Positions 46,732 to 57,390 of a stretch of DNA of 64,000 bases are shown piece by piece. The stretch lies in contig NC_079500.1 in assembly GCF_030052815.1 (NCBI RefSeq), forward strand, positions 7,338,298 to 7,402,297. The letters run 5' to 3'. The notes beneath the pieces were generated by a model. The model ran no database searches, had not been told where the DNA came from, and saw only the letters and a program-made list of their open reading frames with translations. Position 1 is the stretch's first letter, and each line of letters begins with the position of its first letter. The translations under genes were made by a program, and so were the position numbers. The stretch comes from Hevea brasiliensis. Its lineage: Eukaryota > Streptophyta > Magnoliopsida > Malpighiales > Euphorbiaceae.

Positions 46732-47041
46732 ATTTAAATAAAAGATAACAAGGTTAGAACAATTAGATATGCTAGCAGGAATTTGACCACCAATTGAATT
46801 ATTGTGAAGAGACAATACTTGCAGTCTGCGCAAATGGCCAATCTCAGTAGGAATCTCTTGGCTAAAGCTATTGTTAAATACGTACAACCCCTTTAAAAAG
46901 CTCAAATTACCAACATATGGTGATATGGGACCTGAAAGTTTGAGGGAGCTCAGGTTTAACATTGTGACCCTCTGGTGCCTACGCCCACATGTGACGTAGT
47001 CCCACCGGCAGAAGTGAAGAGTGCTGTTCCACGAGCTCATG
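46732..47041 (-). pseudogene. LRR receptor kinase, N-terminal piece 2 (first LRRs)
   Basis: Minus-strand coding for the end of the LRRNT cap ('SSWNSTLHFCRWDYVTCGRR') and the first LRRs ('LKLSGPISPYVGNLSFL', 'EIPTEIGHLRRLQVLSLHNN', 'IPASISNCSNL'), a subfamily XII (EFR/Xa21-like) receptor kinase. It begins exactly at the 5' LTR of copia-3 (47042) and ends at the LTR of copia-1. Across copia-3 it continues the frame of 52264-52438 with the TCATG duplication shared. Confidence 0.85.
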
Positions 47042-47255
47042 TATTGGAAAAGATATTTGTTACCCTTTATGTAATTATCTTTACCTAAATTAGCTGCTGT
47101 ATAAATATAGTAATAAGCTTTATATTAGCCTATAATAAGGGAGTAGTTAGTGCTGTAAATGTATTGATTAGTGCAGTCTCTGTGTATAAATTATGTACAT
47201 CACGTTTGAAGAATATATACAATTTTCTTTCCTATCATTTCTATCTTATTTGACA
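47042..47255 (+). repeat. 5' LTR of copia-3
   Basis: 214 bp, starts TATTGG (expected TG mutated to TA in both copies) and ends TTTGACA. Confidence 0.95.
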
Positions 47256-47267
47256 TGGTATCAGAGC
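47256..47267 (+). promoter_or_regulatory. Primer-binding site of copia-3, tRNA-Met
   Basis: TGGTATCAGAGC immediately after the LTR, complementary to initiator tRNA-Met. Confidence 0.95.
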
Positions 47268-47320
47268 GCCGATCTTGATACTCTGTATAAAATTGTTCAC
47301 CTTCTTCCGCTCGTTTTTCA

Positions 47321-48802
47321 ATGTCAAAAGAAGTTTCAGACCAATCCAAATCAGACATTATGGATCCATCACATCCATATTACATCCACCATTCTGATCA
47401 ACCAGGACACTTGTTGGTTCCAACTAAGTTAAACGGAACAAATTATCAATCCTGGTATAAAAGTATGACGCATGCTCTCATTGCCAAGAAAAAATTGGGT
47501 TTCATTGATGGATCTATCAAAATGCCATCATCCACGAACGACCAACCGAATTTGAAAAATGGAACCAATGTAACATGATACTCTCATGGATATCTCATTC
47601 GATCGAACTGATATAGCATCAGGCCTCATGAATGCCGAGACGACCAAACAAGTGTGGGATGATCTTGGGATCGATTTTCTCGAGAAGAATCTTCTTTGCT
47701 ATATTCCAAATCCAAAAAGCAATAGCAACAATCACTCAGGGTACAATGTCCGTGGCAGCCTACTACATCAAAATCAAAGCTTTGTGGGATGAATTAGAGA
47801 TTCATCGTACACCAGAGACTTGCAATCGCACCAATGATCACCAGACCGAAAGAGAGGAGGATAAATTGATGCAATTTCTCATGGGGCTCAATGATCCTTA
47901 CAAGATTGTGAGATCCAACATATTGCTGATGAAACCATTACCCAACGTTCGTCAAGCATACTCCATGATCATTCAAGAAGAAACCCAGCAACAGATTGGT
48001 CCAAGCATCACTGAGATCCGGCCTCATGAATGCCGAGACAGCCAAACAAGTGTGGGATGATCTTCGGGATCAGTTTTCTCAGAAGAATGCTGCTGCTATA
48101 TTCCAAATCCAAAAAGCAATAGCAACAATCACTCAGGGTACAATGTCCGTGGCAGCCTACTACATCAAAATCAAAGCTTTGTGGGATGAATTAAAGATTC
48201 ATCGTACACCAGTGACTTGCAATCGCACCAATGATCACCAGACCGAAAGAGAGGAGGATAAATTGATGCAATTTCTCATGGGGCTCAATGATCCTTACAA
48301 GATTGTGAGATCCAACATATTGCTGATGAAACCATTACCCAACGTTCGTCAAGCATACTCCATGATCATTCAAGAAGAAACCCAGCAACAGATTGGTCCA
48401 AGCATCACTGAGAATTTCTCTGTAGCAGCTGCCGTTCAGAGTCGGTCAGTCACACAAAAAGGTGCTAAAGAAAAATTTTGTGAACACTGCAACAGGTCAA
48501 GCCATAATATTGATGAGTGTCGCAAGTTAAAATATCATTGCAAATTTTGTGACAATAGTGGGCACACAGAAGATCGTTGTCGACTCAAAAAGGCTAACCA
48601 AAATGCTAGATCCATACAATCTAGCAACAATCGAACTGGGGGACGTTCAGCCAATGCTGTTGAAACAACAATTGGGGGAGACAATAGTACGGAAAGCTCC
48701 GGATTTCCAGTTAATTTTACCAATGAACAATTGCAAAAATTAGCACAGGCTTTGGTGATGATTAATCAAAATAAAAATTCGCAATGGAGATATATTCGCT
48801 AA
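47321..48802 (+). pseudogene. Copia-3 gag with internal 398-bp duplication
   Basis: Starts MSKEVSDQSKS; 'LVPTKLNGTNYQSWYKSMTH' is the conserved copia gag N-terminus. A 398-bp segment beginning 'gcctcatgaatgccg' occurs at 47623 and again at 48021. 398 is not a multiple of three, so the duplication and nearby base losses shift the frame. The nucleocapsid end has two CCHC knuckles (CEHCNRSSHNIDEC and CKFCDNSGHTEDRC). Confidence 0.85.
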
Positions 48803-48819
48803 TGCGTGCAGTATAATCT

Positions 48820-50579
48820 CTCCATTTAATGCTTTTTCAAATTCGGTTGTTAAGCCTTGGATTACGGGCGGTGGGGCTCTTGATCATATCACCTCGATCC
48901 TTCTCTTCTCACACAAATTCAGCTTCCTTCTGTTCCTCTTGTTAATTTGCCGACTGGTGCCACTGCCAACATTACACATACTGGCACAATGTCTTTTAAT
49001 TCTCAACTAGTTTTAAAAAATGTGTTGTGTGTTCCCTCATTCAAATTGAATCTAATGTCTGCCAGTAAAATCACTAATGCACTCAATTGTTGTGTTATTC
49101 TTTTTCCAAATTTCTGTGTTTTACAGGACAGCTCTGAGGAAGATGATTGGCTCGGGTAGACAGAATGGCGGACTCTACTACATACATCCTTCAACCCCTT
49201 CACCAGCTGCATATCACACATCTCAGTCTTCTTATCTATGGCATTTGCGAATGGGTCACCCATCCTCATCACGACTTGCACCCATTCTATCTTTTTTAAA
49301 ACTTTCCAGCAATATTGATAATAAATGTAACACTTGTCCTTTAGCAAAGCAGACTCGTCTGCCCTTTCCTACAAGTTCTATATCTACAAAAAGTTCTTTT
49401 GAAATCTTACATTGTGATGTTTGGGGACCACATAAAGTCCCTACACATTCAGGGGCGAGATTTTTCCTTAGCATTGTCGATGACTACACTCGTTGTTCTT
49501 GGGTCTTCTTAATGCACAATAAATCTGAAACAACATCTTTGTTACAACGATTTGTGGTTTTTGTTCAAAATCAATTTCATAAATCTATTAAAATACTTCG
49601 TACAGACAATGGTACTGAATTTCTTCCCATAATTTCTTTTCTACAAAAAAATGGTATTGAGTTTCAAAATACATGTGTCTATACTCCACAGCAGAACGGA
49701 GTCGTTAAACGAAAACATCGTCACATCTTAAATGTTGCTCGCTCCTTACTTTTTCAATCAAATGTGCCACTTCATTTTTGGGGAGAATGTGTTTTAACAG
49801 CCGTATATTTAATCAATCGGCTTCCTTCACCCTTACTCTCTAATCAGTCCCCTTATGAAAAATTATACCAAAAGCCACCTCCTCTTCAACATCTCCGTGT
49901 GTTTGGGTGTGAGTGCTATGCCACTATTGTCCAACCTAAGCAAAAATTTTCTCCCCGAGCTACACTCTGTTTTCTTGGCTACCCACATCATCAAAAGGGA
50001 TATAAATTACTTGATCTTGTCTCTAATCAAATTATTATTAGCCGAGATGTTACCTTTAATGAGAATATCTTCCCATTCATGACTTCTGAATTACATTCCT
50101 CTTCTAGAACTGATTCACCATTATCCTCACCTCCACCATTATTGCCAAATCTTGCCATAGATCCTGCCACCTTACCAAAAATAAATTCTGATCCTTCCTC
50201 AACAAATTTAGATGATACCTTCCATAATAATATCGATTCCTCCATTCACAGTCCATCACCAAATCCTTCTGCACCTATCGAAGCCCAGCCACTCATTGAT
50301 CAACCCAATATATCACCACCTGATCCTCCACGACGTTCCACTCGAGATAAACATCCTCCTGCATGGCATGATTCTTACATTCTGTCTACTCAAACCAATG
50401 ATCCTACCGGTAAAAGGGTTTCACAAACAGGTACAAGGTATCCACTCTCATCTTTCCTTTCTTTTAATCGTTTCTCTTCCTCTCATAAACATTTTCTGGC
50501 AAGCATTTCTACTCATACAGAACCACAGACATATGATCGGGCATGGTCATCCCCAATGGGAGAAGGCTATGACTGCTGA
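48820..50579 (+). pseudogene. Copia-3 protease and integrase
   Basis: The protease active site reads WITGGGALDHIT where the family has Asp-Ser-Gly, so the catalytic Asp is lost. Integrase: 'WHLRMGHPSSSRL' with 'CNTCPLAKQ' zinc-binding part, Asp in 'LHCDVWGPH', Asp in 'LRTDNGTEF', but 'QQNGVVKRKHRH' has Lys where the third catalytic residue should be Glu. The C-terminal 'LRVFGCECYATIV' and 'CFLGYPHHQKGYKL' are normal. A frameshift ends the frame at 50579. Confidence 0.85.
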
Positions 50580-51715
50580 ACTTGAAGCATTAGAACGGAA
50601 TCACACTTGGTCATTGGTTCCTTTACCTCATGGTATTAAGCCTATTGGATGTCGTTGGGTTTATAAAATTAAATATAATTCTGATGGAACTATTGAACGC
50701 TATAAAGCTCGATTAGTCGCTAAGGGCTATACACAGGTTGAAGGGATCGATTACAAGGAAACCTTTTCCCCAACTGCTAAGCTCACCACTTTGAGATGTC
50801 TTTTGACTGTTGCTGCTGCCAGAAACTGGTTTACCTATCAATTAGATGTGCAGAATGCATTTTTACATGGTAAATTAAATGAAGTGGTATATATGCAACC
50901 GCCACCTGGATTGCGCCAGGGGGAGAACACAGTGTGTCGGCTTCATAAGTCCCTCTACGGTTTAAAGCAGGCCTCGTAAATTGGTTCTCTACATTATCCA
51001 ATGTTCTACAAGAAGGCGGCTATACACAGTCTAAAGCTGACTATTCCTTATTCACCAAAGTTAATGCATCATCTATTACTGTTATTCTCATATATGTTGA
51101 TGACATATTATTGTGAGGAATGATGAGCAGAAATTAATCGCCTCAAATCATATTTACTTCAGCACTTTCATATCAAGGATTTGGGCGACCTCAAATATTT
51201 TTGGGATTGAGTTTTCCCGTTCCAATCAAGGCATTTTTATGTCACAGAGAAAATATGCCTTGGATGTGCTACACGACGCAGGACTCACGGTGCTAAGCGG
51301 AGAAGTTTCGATGGAACAAAATTGCAAATTGGATCTTGATGAAAATGAAAAATTACACGATGCTACCAAATATAGAAGGTTAGTTGGCAGATTAATTTAT
51401 CTAACTGTGACTAGACCGGACATTGTTTATTCAGTTCGTGTGTTGAGCCAATTTATGCATGAGCCATGTAAATCTCATTGGAATGCGGCAATTCGTGTCC
51501 TCAAATATGTGAAAGGAAATCCTGGTCAGGGATTATTTTTGCCATCTAATAATAATTTGCAATTAAAAGCATTTTGTGACTCTGATTGGGGAGGTTGCCG
51601 AACAACTCGAAGATCGGTATCAGGATATTGTATTTTCCTTGGTCCTTCTCTCATATCTTGGAAATCAAAAAAACAGACAAATGTTTCTAGATCATCTGCT
51701 GAGGCGAGAATCTGA
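50560..51715 (+). pseudogene. Copia-3 reverse transcriptase
   Basis: '[20 protein letters not shown]', '[20 protein letters not shown]' and '[15 protein letters not shown]' lie in one frame ending at a stop (50977-50979). 'ILIYVDDILL' with the YVDD site follows in another frame near 51090 and hits a TGA. 51113-51715 continues to 'LISWKSKKQTNVSRSSAEA'. At least three breaks. Confidence 0.85.
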
Positions 51716-51718
51716 GCA

Positions 51719-52042
51719 ATGGCGAATACTTGTTTGGAGCTAACTTGGTTAAGGTATATCCTTCATGATTTAAGAGTATCACAAGTAGGTCCTTCGCCAC
51801 TTTACTATGATAATCAAGCAGCACTTCACATTGCTGCAAATCCAGTGTTTCATGAGAGGACAAAGCATATTGAGATAGACTGCCACATTGTTCGAGAAAA
51901 AATGATGTCAGGAATTATTAAATCAGCGTATGTTTCAACTAAGATGCAATTGGCAGATATTTTTACTAAGCCCTTAGGCAAAGAAACCTTTGAATTTTTA
52001 CGCAGCAAGTTGGGAGTGTTAGATCTCCACTTACCAACTTGA
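51719..52042 (+). pseudogene. Copia-3 RNase H C-terminus
   Basis: 'LELTWLRYILHDLRV', 'LYYDNQAALHIAANPVFHER', 'KHIEIDCHIVREKM' and 'LADIFTKPLGKETFEFL', then a stop just before the polypurine tract. Separated from the preceding frame by a stop at 51713-51715. Confidence 0.85.
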
Positions 52043-52049
52043 GGGGGAG
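52041..52049 (+). promoter_or_regulatory. Polypurine tract of copia-3
   Basis: GAGGGGGAG directly before the 3' LTR; plus-strand priming site. Confidence 0.9.
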
Positions 52050-52263
52050 TATTGGAAAAGATATTTGTTACCCTTTATGTAATTATCTTTACCTAAATTA
52101 GCTGTTGTATAAATATAGTAATAAGCTTTATATTAGCCTATAATAAGGGAGTAGTTAGTGCTGTAAATGTATTGATTAGTGCAGTCTCTGTGTATAAATT
52201 ATGTACATCACGTTTGAAGAATATATACAATTTTCTTTCCTATCATTTCTATCTTATTTGACA
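52050..52263 (+). repeat. 3' LTR of copia-3
   Basis: 214 bp, identical to the 5' LTR except one C/T difference ('gctgttg' against 'gctgctg'). Confidence 0.95.
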
Positions 52264-52438
52264 TCATGACCCCAAAAGGGTCAGTTATTTAGGCCTTGAG
52301 TTCAAGCAAAGCAAGTCGATCTGTATCGTTGTTCCTGTGGATGGCAAAGGCTAGAAGGCTGAAGCACAAGAAATGAATAATCGAAAGGAAGCATAAGGAT
52401 GAGAAAGACACTGATAAACTCCTGAAAGAAAGCCCCAT
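52264..52438 (-). pseudogene. LRR receptor kinase, N-terminal piece 1 (signal peptide)
   Basis: An ATG at 52438 (minus) opens MGLSFRSLSVSF, followed by a strongly hydrophobic stretch ('HFLCFSLLAFAI') that fits a secretion signal, then 'NNDTDRLALLELKA', the classic start of the LRRNT domain in subfamily XII receptor kinases. The next codon is TAA (52289-52291) where the family normally has Lys. The frame reopens as ITDPFGVM and reaches copia-3 at the TCATG duplication. It continues at 47041. The nonsense codon shows the gene was disabled apart from the insertion. Confidence 0.8.
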
Positions 52439-52654
52439 ATATGCTGTTTGAGACTTTCCAAGGGTTTAGATAGGCTGTGGATGGAGAAAAAAGGAAAAAA
52501 GATTACTGGAATTGGTAGTTGAATTCATTCAGTAGAACGCATATTTATAGAGATGGGATACATTAATTATGACATTTGAGTCTTTGCAAGATTAGATGCT
52601 AAGCTACGAAATTAACGGCAAATCAGAAAGGAGGAAAAAAATAATAATAATAAA

Positions 52655-53517
52655 GGAAAATTACAATTTAGTCCTTATATTTTAATGAAACTAATTATTT
52701 GATCCCTATATTTTAAAAAATATACTATTTAATCTATATATTTTGCTTCTGTTAAATTATTTAGTCCTTCAGTCGAATTTTTTATTATTTATGCTATTCA
52801 AACTCCTATTTAGTCCCCCTATTTTAAGAAAATTAATTAATTAATCCCTATATTTTCAAAAATACTACTATTTAGTCCCTTTATTTTAGTAAAACTAATT
52901 TGTTAGTCAATGTATTTTGAAAAAATATAGCATTTTGAAAATTATATTATTAGATAAAAATAGAAATTTTACAATGTAAAGATTAAATTTAAATTTATAT
53001 ATATTTTTTAAAATTTTCAATTTCTTAGACATCATTTTTATATTTTCACTGCTAAAAAATAATTTTCCTTTCTTACTTACAAATTTAAGTAAACTGATTA
53101 ATTTTTTTGTATAGACAATTTGTACATTTTTTATTAACAGAAGAAAACAAAAAAAAAATGAGGAGGAAAAGGGTGTGAGCGTAGAGGAGAAGCACTATAG
53201 AGAGATAGAAATAAAAGAAAATAAGAAAAAAAATAAAGGGGAGAGGATTATAGTAGTGTAGGTATAAAAAATAATTATGAGACTAATTAGTTAACGGAGT
53301 CAAATTACAGAGACTAACTAATGTGTTTTTCTAAAATATAGGGACTAACTAATTAGTTTTACTAAAATAGAAGGACTAAATAGTAGTTTGACTAGTATTG
53401 ATAAACGAAATAATTTAACGGAGGCAAAATACAGAGACTAAATAGTATATTTTTCAAAATACAGGAACTAAGTAGTTAGTTTTATTAAAATCTAGGGACT
53501 AAATAGTAATTTATCCT
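52655..53517. mobile_element. Foldback MITE (Mutator-like)
   Basis: Terminal inverted repeats of at least 110 bp, extending with breaks to more than 200 bp. They start 'ggaaaattacaatttagtcc' and mirror 'gggactaaatagtaatttat' at the right end. Blocks like 'ccctatattttaaaaaatat' and 'ctgttaaattatt' recur inverted. An 'aataataaa' 9-mer flanks both ends, but it lies in AAT-rich sequence. No coding capacity. TIR length and 9-bp duplication fit a Mutator-type MITE. Confidence 0.75.
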
Positions 53518-54205
53518 AATAATAAATTAAGCAATTGTAATATTTTAAAGAAAACCATGTTATTAGAATTTGAATGCATTATTTTCTCTATCATGGATAG
53601 ACATTAGATCAATGGTGAATTTTGAATTAATTAGATAAGAAAAATTCACACTTGAAATAATTATAAATGAAAAACTTTTTGTATTGGAGAAATGAAAAAC
53701 AGAAACGGAAACAGCTGATGAAGAATTATATCCAACTGCCTCAAACGTCTTGGATGGGCTAGACTTCGTTTTCCACAATTGGCTGACCTTTAAACATAAA
53801 TGCTAAATGTTGCATAGCGTAAGTTGAGTTAAACTCCATTCATTATTAATTAAGTTTGCTAACTCAAAATTGACCAAATTTGGTAATTAACCCCAAATAT
53901 AACTTAATGTGCTTGGTTTCAAGGATTTTAAAATGAGCCAAATATAGTTTATTAAAAAAAAAAACTAGGCATACTTCTTTAATTTTTTTTTTAATTTCAT
54001 CAATTTATACACGAAACCTTGATATTGATTTCAAGTTAAAATTTTTTTTTTCCTATATTATCAATTTTAGTCTAGCTATCTCTTAATTTTAATTCAAAAT
54101 TTGTAATTTAGACAATAATTATTCTATTTTATTTTCGTTAACTTTGAATAACAAGATTGATTGTGGTGGAAAAAATTAACAAGAAGTCTATCTGTTTTAA
54201 GAGAG

Positions 54206-54245
<40 letters not shown>

Positions 54246-55841
54246 CATTTAGATTTGATATTAGACTCAAATTTCAAAAATTTATTTAAGTTAAAGTTCA
54301 TCGATTATTTTAATATTTTTAAAATAAATTGATTATTTTCAATATTGGTATGAGCAGAAATTGAAAATATATCTGATTCATTTTTTTAATAATTGTCCAG
54401 GAACTCATTAAAAATGTTTTACAATCATTCAAAACATTATATTCATTTTTTTAATGAAAAAATTATTCATTAATAATTATAAATTTCTTTTAATCCTTTC
54501 AATTTATTTATGTCGTAGCGCGCATAGTTGGCAACTTTCTTTAATTCAATGGAAATTGATGGCCGTGGCGTATAATAATCTAATGAATACTTTTTTTTTA
54601 TAGGCAATATAAATAATCTGATGAATAATTCGAATAACCTACCATCCTAACTAACATAATTTGATCTTATTTAAAATTATTAAATGCACTTGAAACACTA
54701 AATTAAGTGCTCATTACGTTCGTATAAATGTAAATATTTTTATAAATTATAAAAAATGAATTTCATATCTGTGTGATTAAAGAATCACATAGTTGAAATA
54801 TACTATGCAATTTATCATTCAATAATAATTGGCAACAACATCAAAGAAAAAACTTTTTGTTTGCATTAATCAAGACTCCAACAAACTTTTTGTTTGCATT
54901 AATCAAGACTCCGACTGCCTCAAACGTCTTGGAAGGGCAATACTTCCTTTGACCCGAACTTGTGAGAAAAAGATAGCAAAATAACGAAAATATAAAACTA
55001 ACCTTTAATAAAAATTTTAACGTCTATATATTTAGATTTTGAGCTCCGTCTGATACCTAGATTTTTTTTTCTGGAAATAAGAAAATATAGTTTTACTTTT
55101 TAGAGAAAAATATATAATTTTAATTATAAAATCGAGCGCTTACCATCACACCAGAATCTTAAGTTTTTAGTAGAGATTTATAGTGTAGTAACTCAAACAC
55201 CATGTGTGAAAAGAATTTAAGCAAGAAGCTTAAACTTTTAACAGAAATGTAACTCTAACCCTTTATAGTATAGCAGTTCAAACGCTATGAATTAAATGTT
55301 GGCCCGCTGTGTTATCCACTCAATGCCAAGAAATTTCAAGCTAATAATTCATTTGAGCCCACCAAATTATTAATTTTAATCATTTAAGTCTAATTACTCA
55401 CAGTGTTAAATCATAAATGCCAAACAATGCATATCAGTTGCAAGTTTGGGTTAAACTCCATTCCCTGGTTAATTAAGTTCACTTCCTCCAGTTTGATAAT
55501 TTTAATATTTTTTTTATTTTACTTTAATTAATCTTGAATTTAAATTTTATAATTTTGAAACAAATATAGTATCACTGAATTAAAAATTAATTTATAATTA
55601 TTTTCAATATTTTTGAGATGAATAAATTATTTTCAATATTAATATAATAAGTGGAAATTGCAAAAAGATATATATTGAAAAGTTATGGAAATCACTTTTT
55701 ATTATTATCCAAGAACTCAAAACAAAAGTTTTTATAATTATCCAAAATATTATATCCACATTTTAACATAAAAATATTATTTATCAATAATTATAAATTT
55801 TATTTAATCATTTCAATTTAAAATTTTAGTCATTGAAGGAC
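53518..55841. repeat. AT-rich region with diverged 1.2-kb duplication
   Basis: About 53730-54510 and 54905-55830 share ordered blocks ('actgcctcaaacgtcttgga', 'gttaaactccattc', 'caggaactca/caagaactca'). A 36-bp tandem repeat lies at about 54853-54918 ('ctttttgtttgcattaatca'), and (TA)n at about 54208-54241. No gene. Confidence 0.5.
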
Positions 55842-57385
55842 TGTAACACGTTCAGAACATAAGGATTGATAATATATGGTAAATTTTTTGCATGATTCGT
55901 CGATTTATTAGAACCCTACTGATTCAAATTAATTGATAATTGATTTTTAATTTATTTAAATTTTAAATGATTTGAATCTCAATAACTTGTAAAATTGAAA
56001 AATCCACAAGTCACACAATCATACCTCAATCACATCACATGACCGGCCCATCCAAACAGTCAACAATCATAATTTTGAAAAATTATAATTTAATCCCTAC
56101 AACTACCCTTTTTGCAGAAACTACCCAGATGAGCTCTAAAAATTCTAAAATTTTGTCCCGCTGTCCTTAGCAATATTACTAAGCTAATATAAAAGGATTT
56201 ATAATTTTCTAACTACCCATGAATATTTTATAGACTTTTAATCTAAACCCAAAACTAAATAATTAAGGAAACTTAGGGTTTGGGCTTACCTACGCTAATT
56301 TTGATACTGGAAACGTATCCGGGACGTCTACAAAATGGTGGGATAGCCTATAATCTTGACTCGATTTTAAAGTAGCTTTGGCTGCCCATCTGTTCGGCCC
56401 CGAAAATGCAGACCTAATCGACAGTCGAATTTTCATGAATCGAATGTACCTACGTGAAGCCCATAACACGGTGGTTAGTACATAATTTTTACGAAATTTA
56501 TTAAGCTCATTTAATTCTCGCAAAAATACTGTGAAGTTTCATGGGACCCACCAAAAAACGGTATCAAAAAATTTTAAAATGGGTATTATCGTGAAGCTCT
56601 CGTCGAGGGGAGCACTTCGGTATTCTAAGATTTTTTGTGGGGTTCACGATTTGCGAGAAATCTAGCCAAAAGTCAAAATGGGCTCAAACTTCCAAGGTAA
56701 AAATTGGACAAACAGCTAGATAGATTTTTGTGTTCTTGGTGTATATGGAAAGCTCTTGAGGTATAGATGATATTTGAGATAAGACCCGTCTCAATCGTTG
56801 GTCAGATCGGCTGGAATCGGCCTTGGAATCTAAAATGGCACTCGCGAGGGGGGTTTTGGCGCTGTTTTCCGGTGACCTGGAGGCCAACCAGCTGCGGGGG
56901 AGGGGCGGGAAAGGTTGTCGGCGATGCAGGGAAGGGAGGGGTGGCGGTGGCTGGCACGGAGGAAGAGGGAGGAGAGAGAAACATGAGGAGAAGGTGGCAT
57001 CGGGGAGAGAGAAGGGAGAGAAAGAAAAGAAGGATATGGGACCAGTTTGATTTGACCGGTCTGATTCGGTTTGGTTCAATTTGGCCAGTTCGATTTAGAA
57101 TACTCGAAATTAAATTTTTACTCTGCCTTGGGACAAAAACGAGGTCCAAAAATTTTGAAAAAATTTCAAAAAACTCAAAAAAATTTGTAGAGTCTAAATG
57201 TATTTTTAGTTTTGCCACGTGGTCTTTAAATTAATTTGTAAAAATTAACAAAGTTTATTGGTTTTGAAAAATCAAACTCGATTTCTAAAATTCAAAAAAT
57301 TCCAAATAATTTTTCAAATTTTTAATAAAATAAAATATTAATATTTACTCATAAAATAAGTAATTTAAAAATTAGGGGTGTTACA
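55842..57385 (-). mobile_element. Gypsy-type LTR (copy B)
   Basis: 1544 bp with inverted ends TGTAACAC...GTGTTACA read on the minus strand. The left half repeats the segment at 1-804. It directly adjoins gypsy pol coding on the right. Flanking 5-mers (AGGAC and AGTTT) do not match, so it is not a clean solo LTR. It is either a 3' LTR next to a deletion or a rearranged insertion. Open frames within (for example 56684-57234) are unsupported. Confidence 0.6.
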
Positions 57386-57390
57386 AGTTT

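Larger units (their letters stand above)
47042..52263 (+). mobile_element. Copia-3: young full-length Ty1/copia
   Basis: 5.2-kb element with two 214-bp LTRs (47042-47255 and 52050-52263) differing at one position by eye, a tRNA-Met PBS, gag, pol, a polypurine tract and a perfect TCATG target duplication (47037-47041 and 52264-52268). Domain order is gag, protease, integrase, RT and RNase H, as in copia, RE1/Ale-like by gag and LTR length. Despite the recent insertion, the coding part is broken in gag, protease, integrase and RT. It splits a receptor-kinase exon. Confidence 0.95.

Noticed and set aside
56684..57234. Overlapping open frames on both strands (131-155 codons)
   Set aside because: They fall inside a GC-richer part of the gypsy LTR and match no protein motif; frames on both strands suggest composition only.
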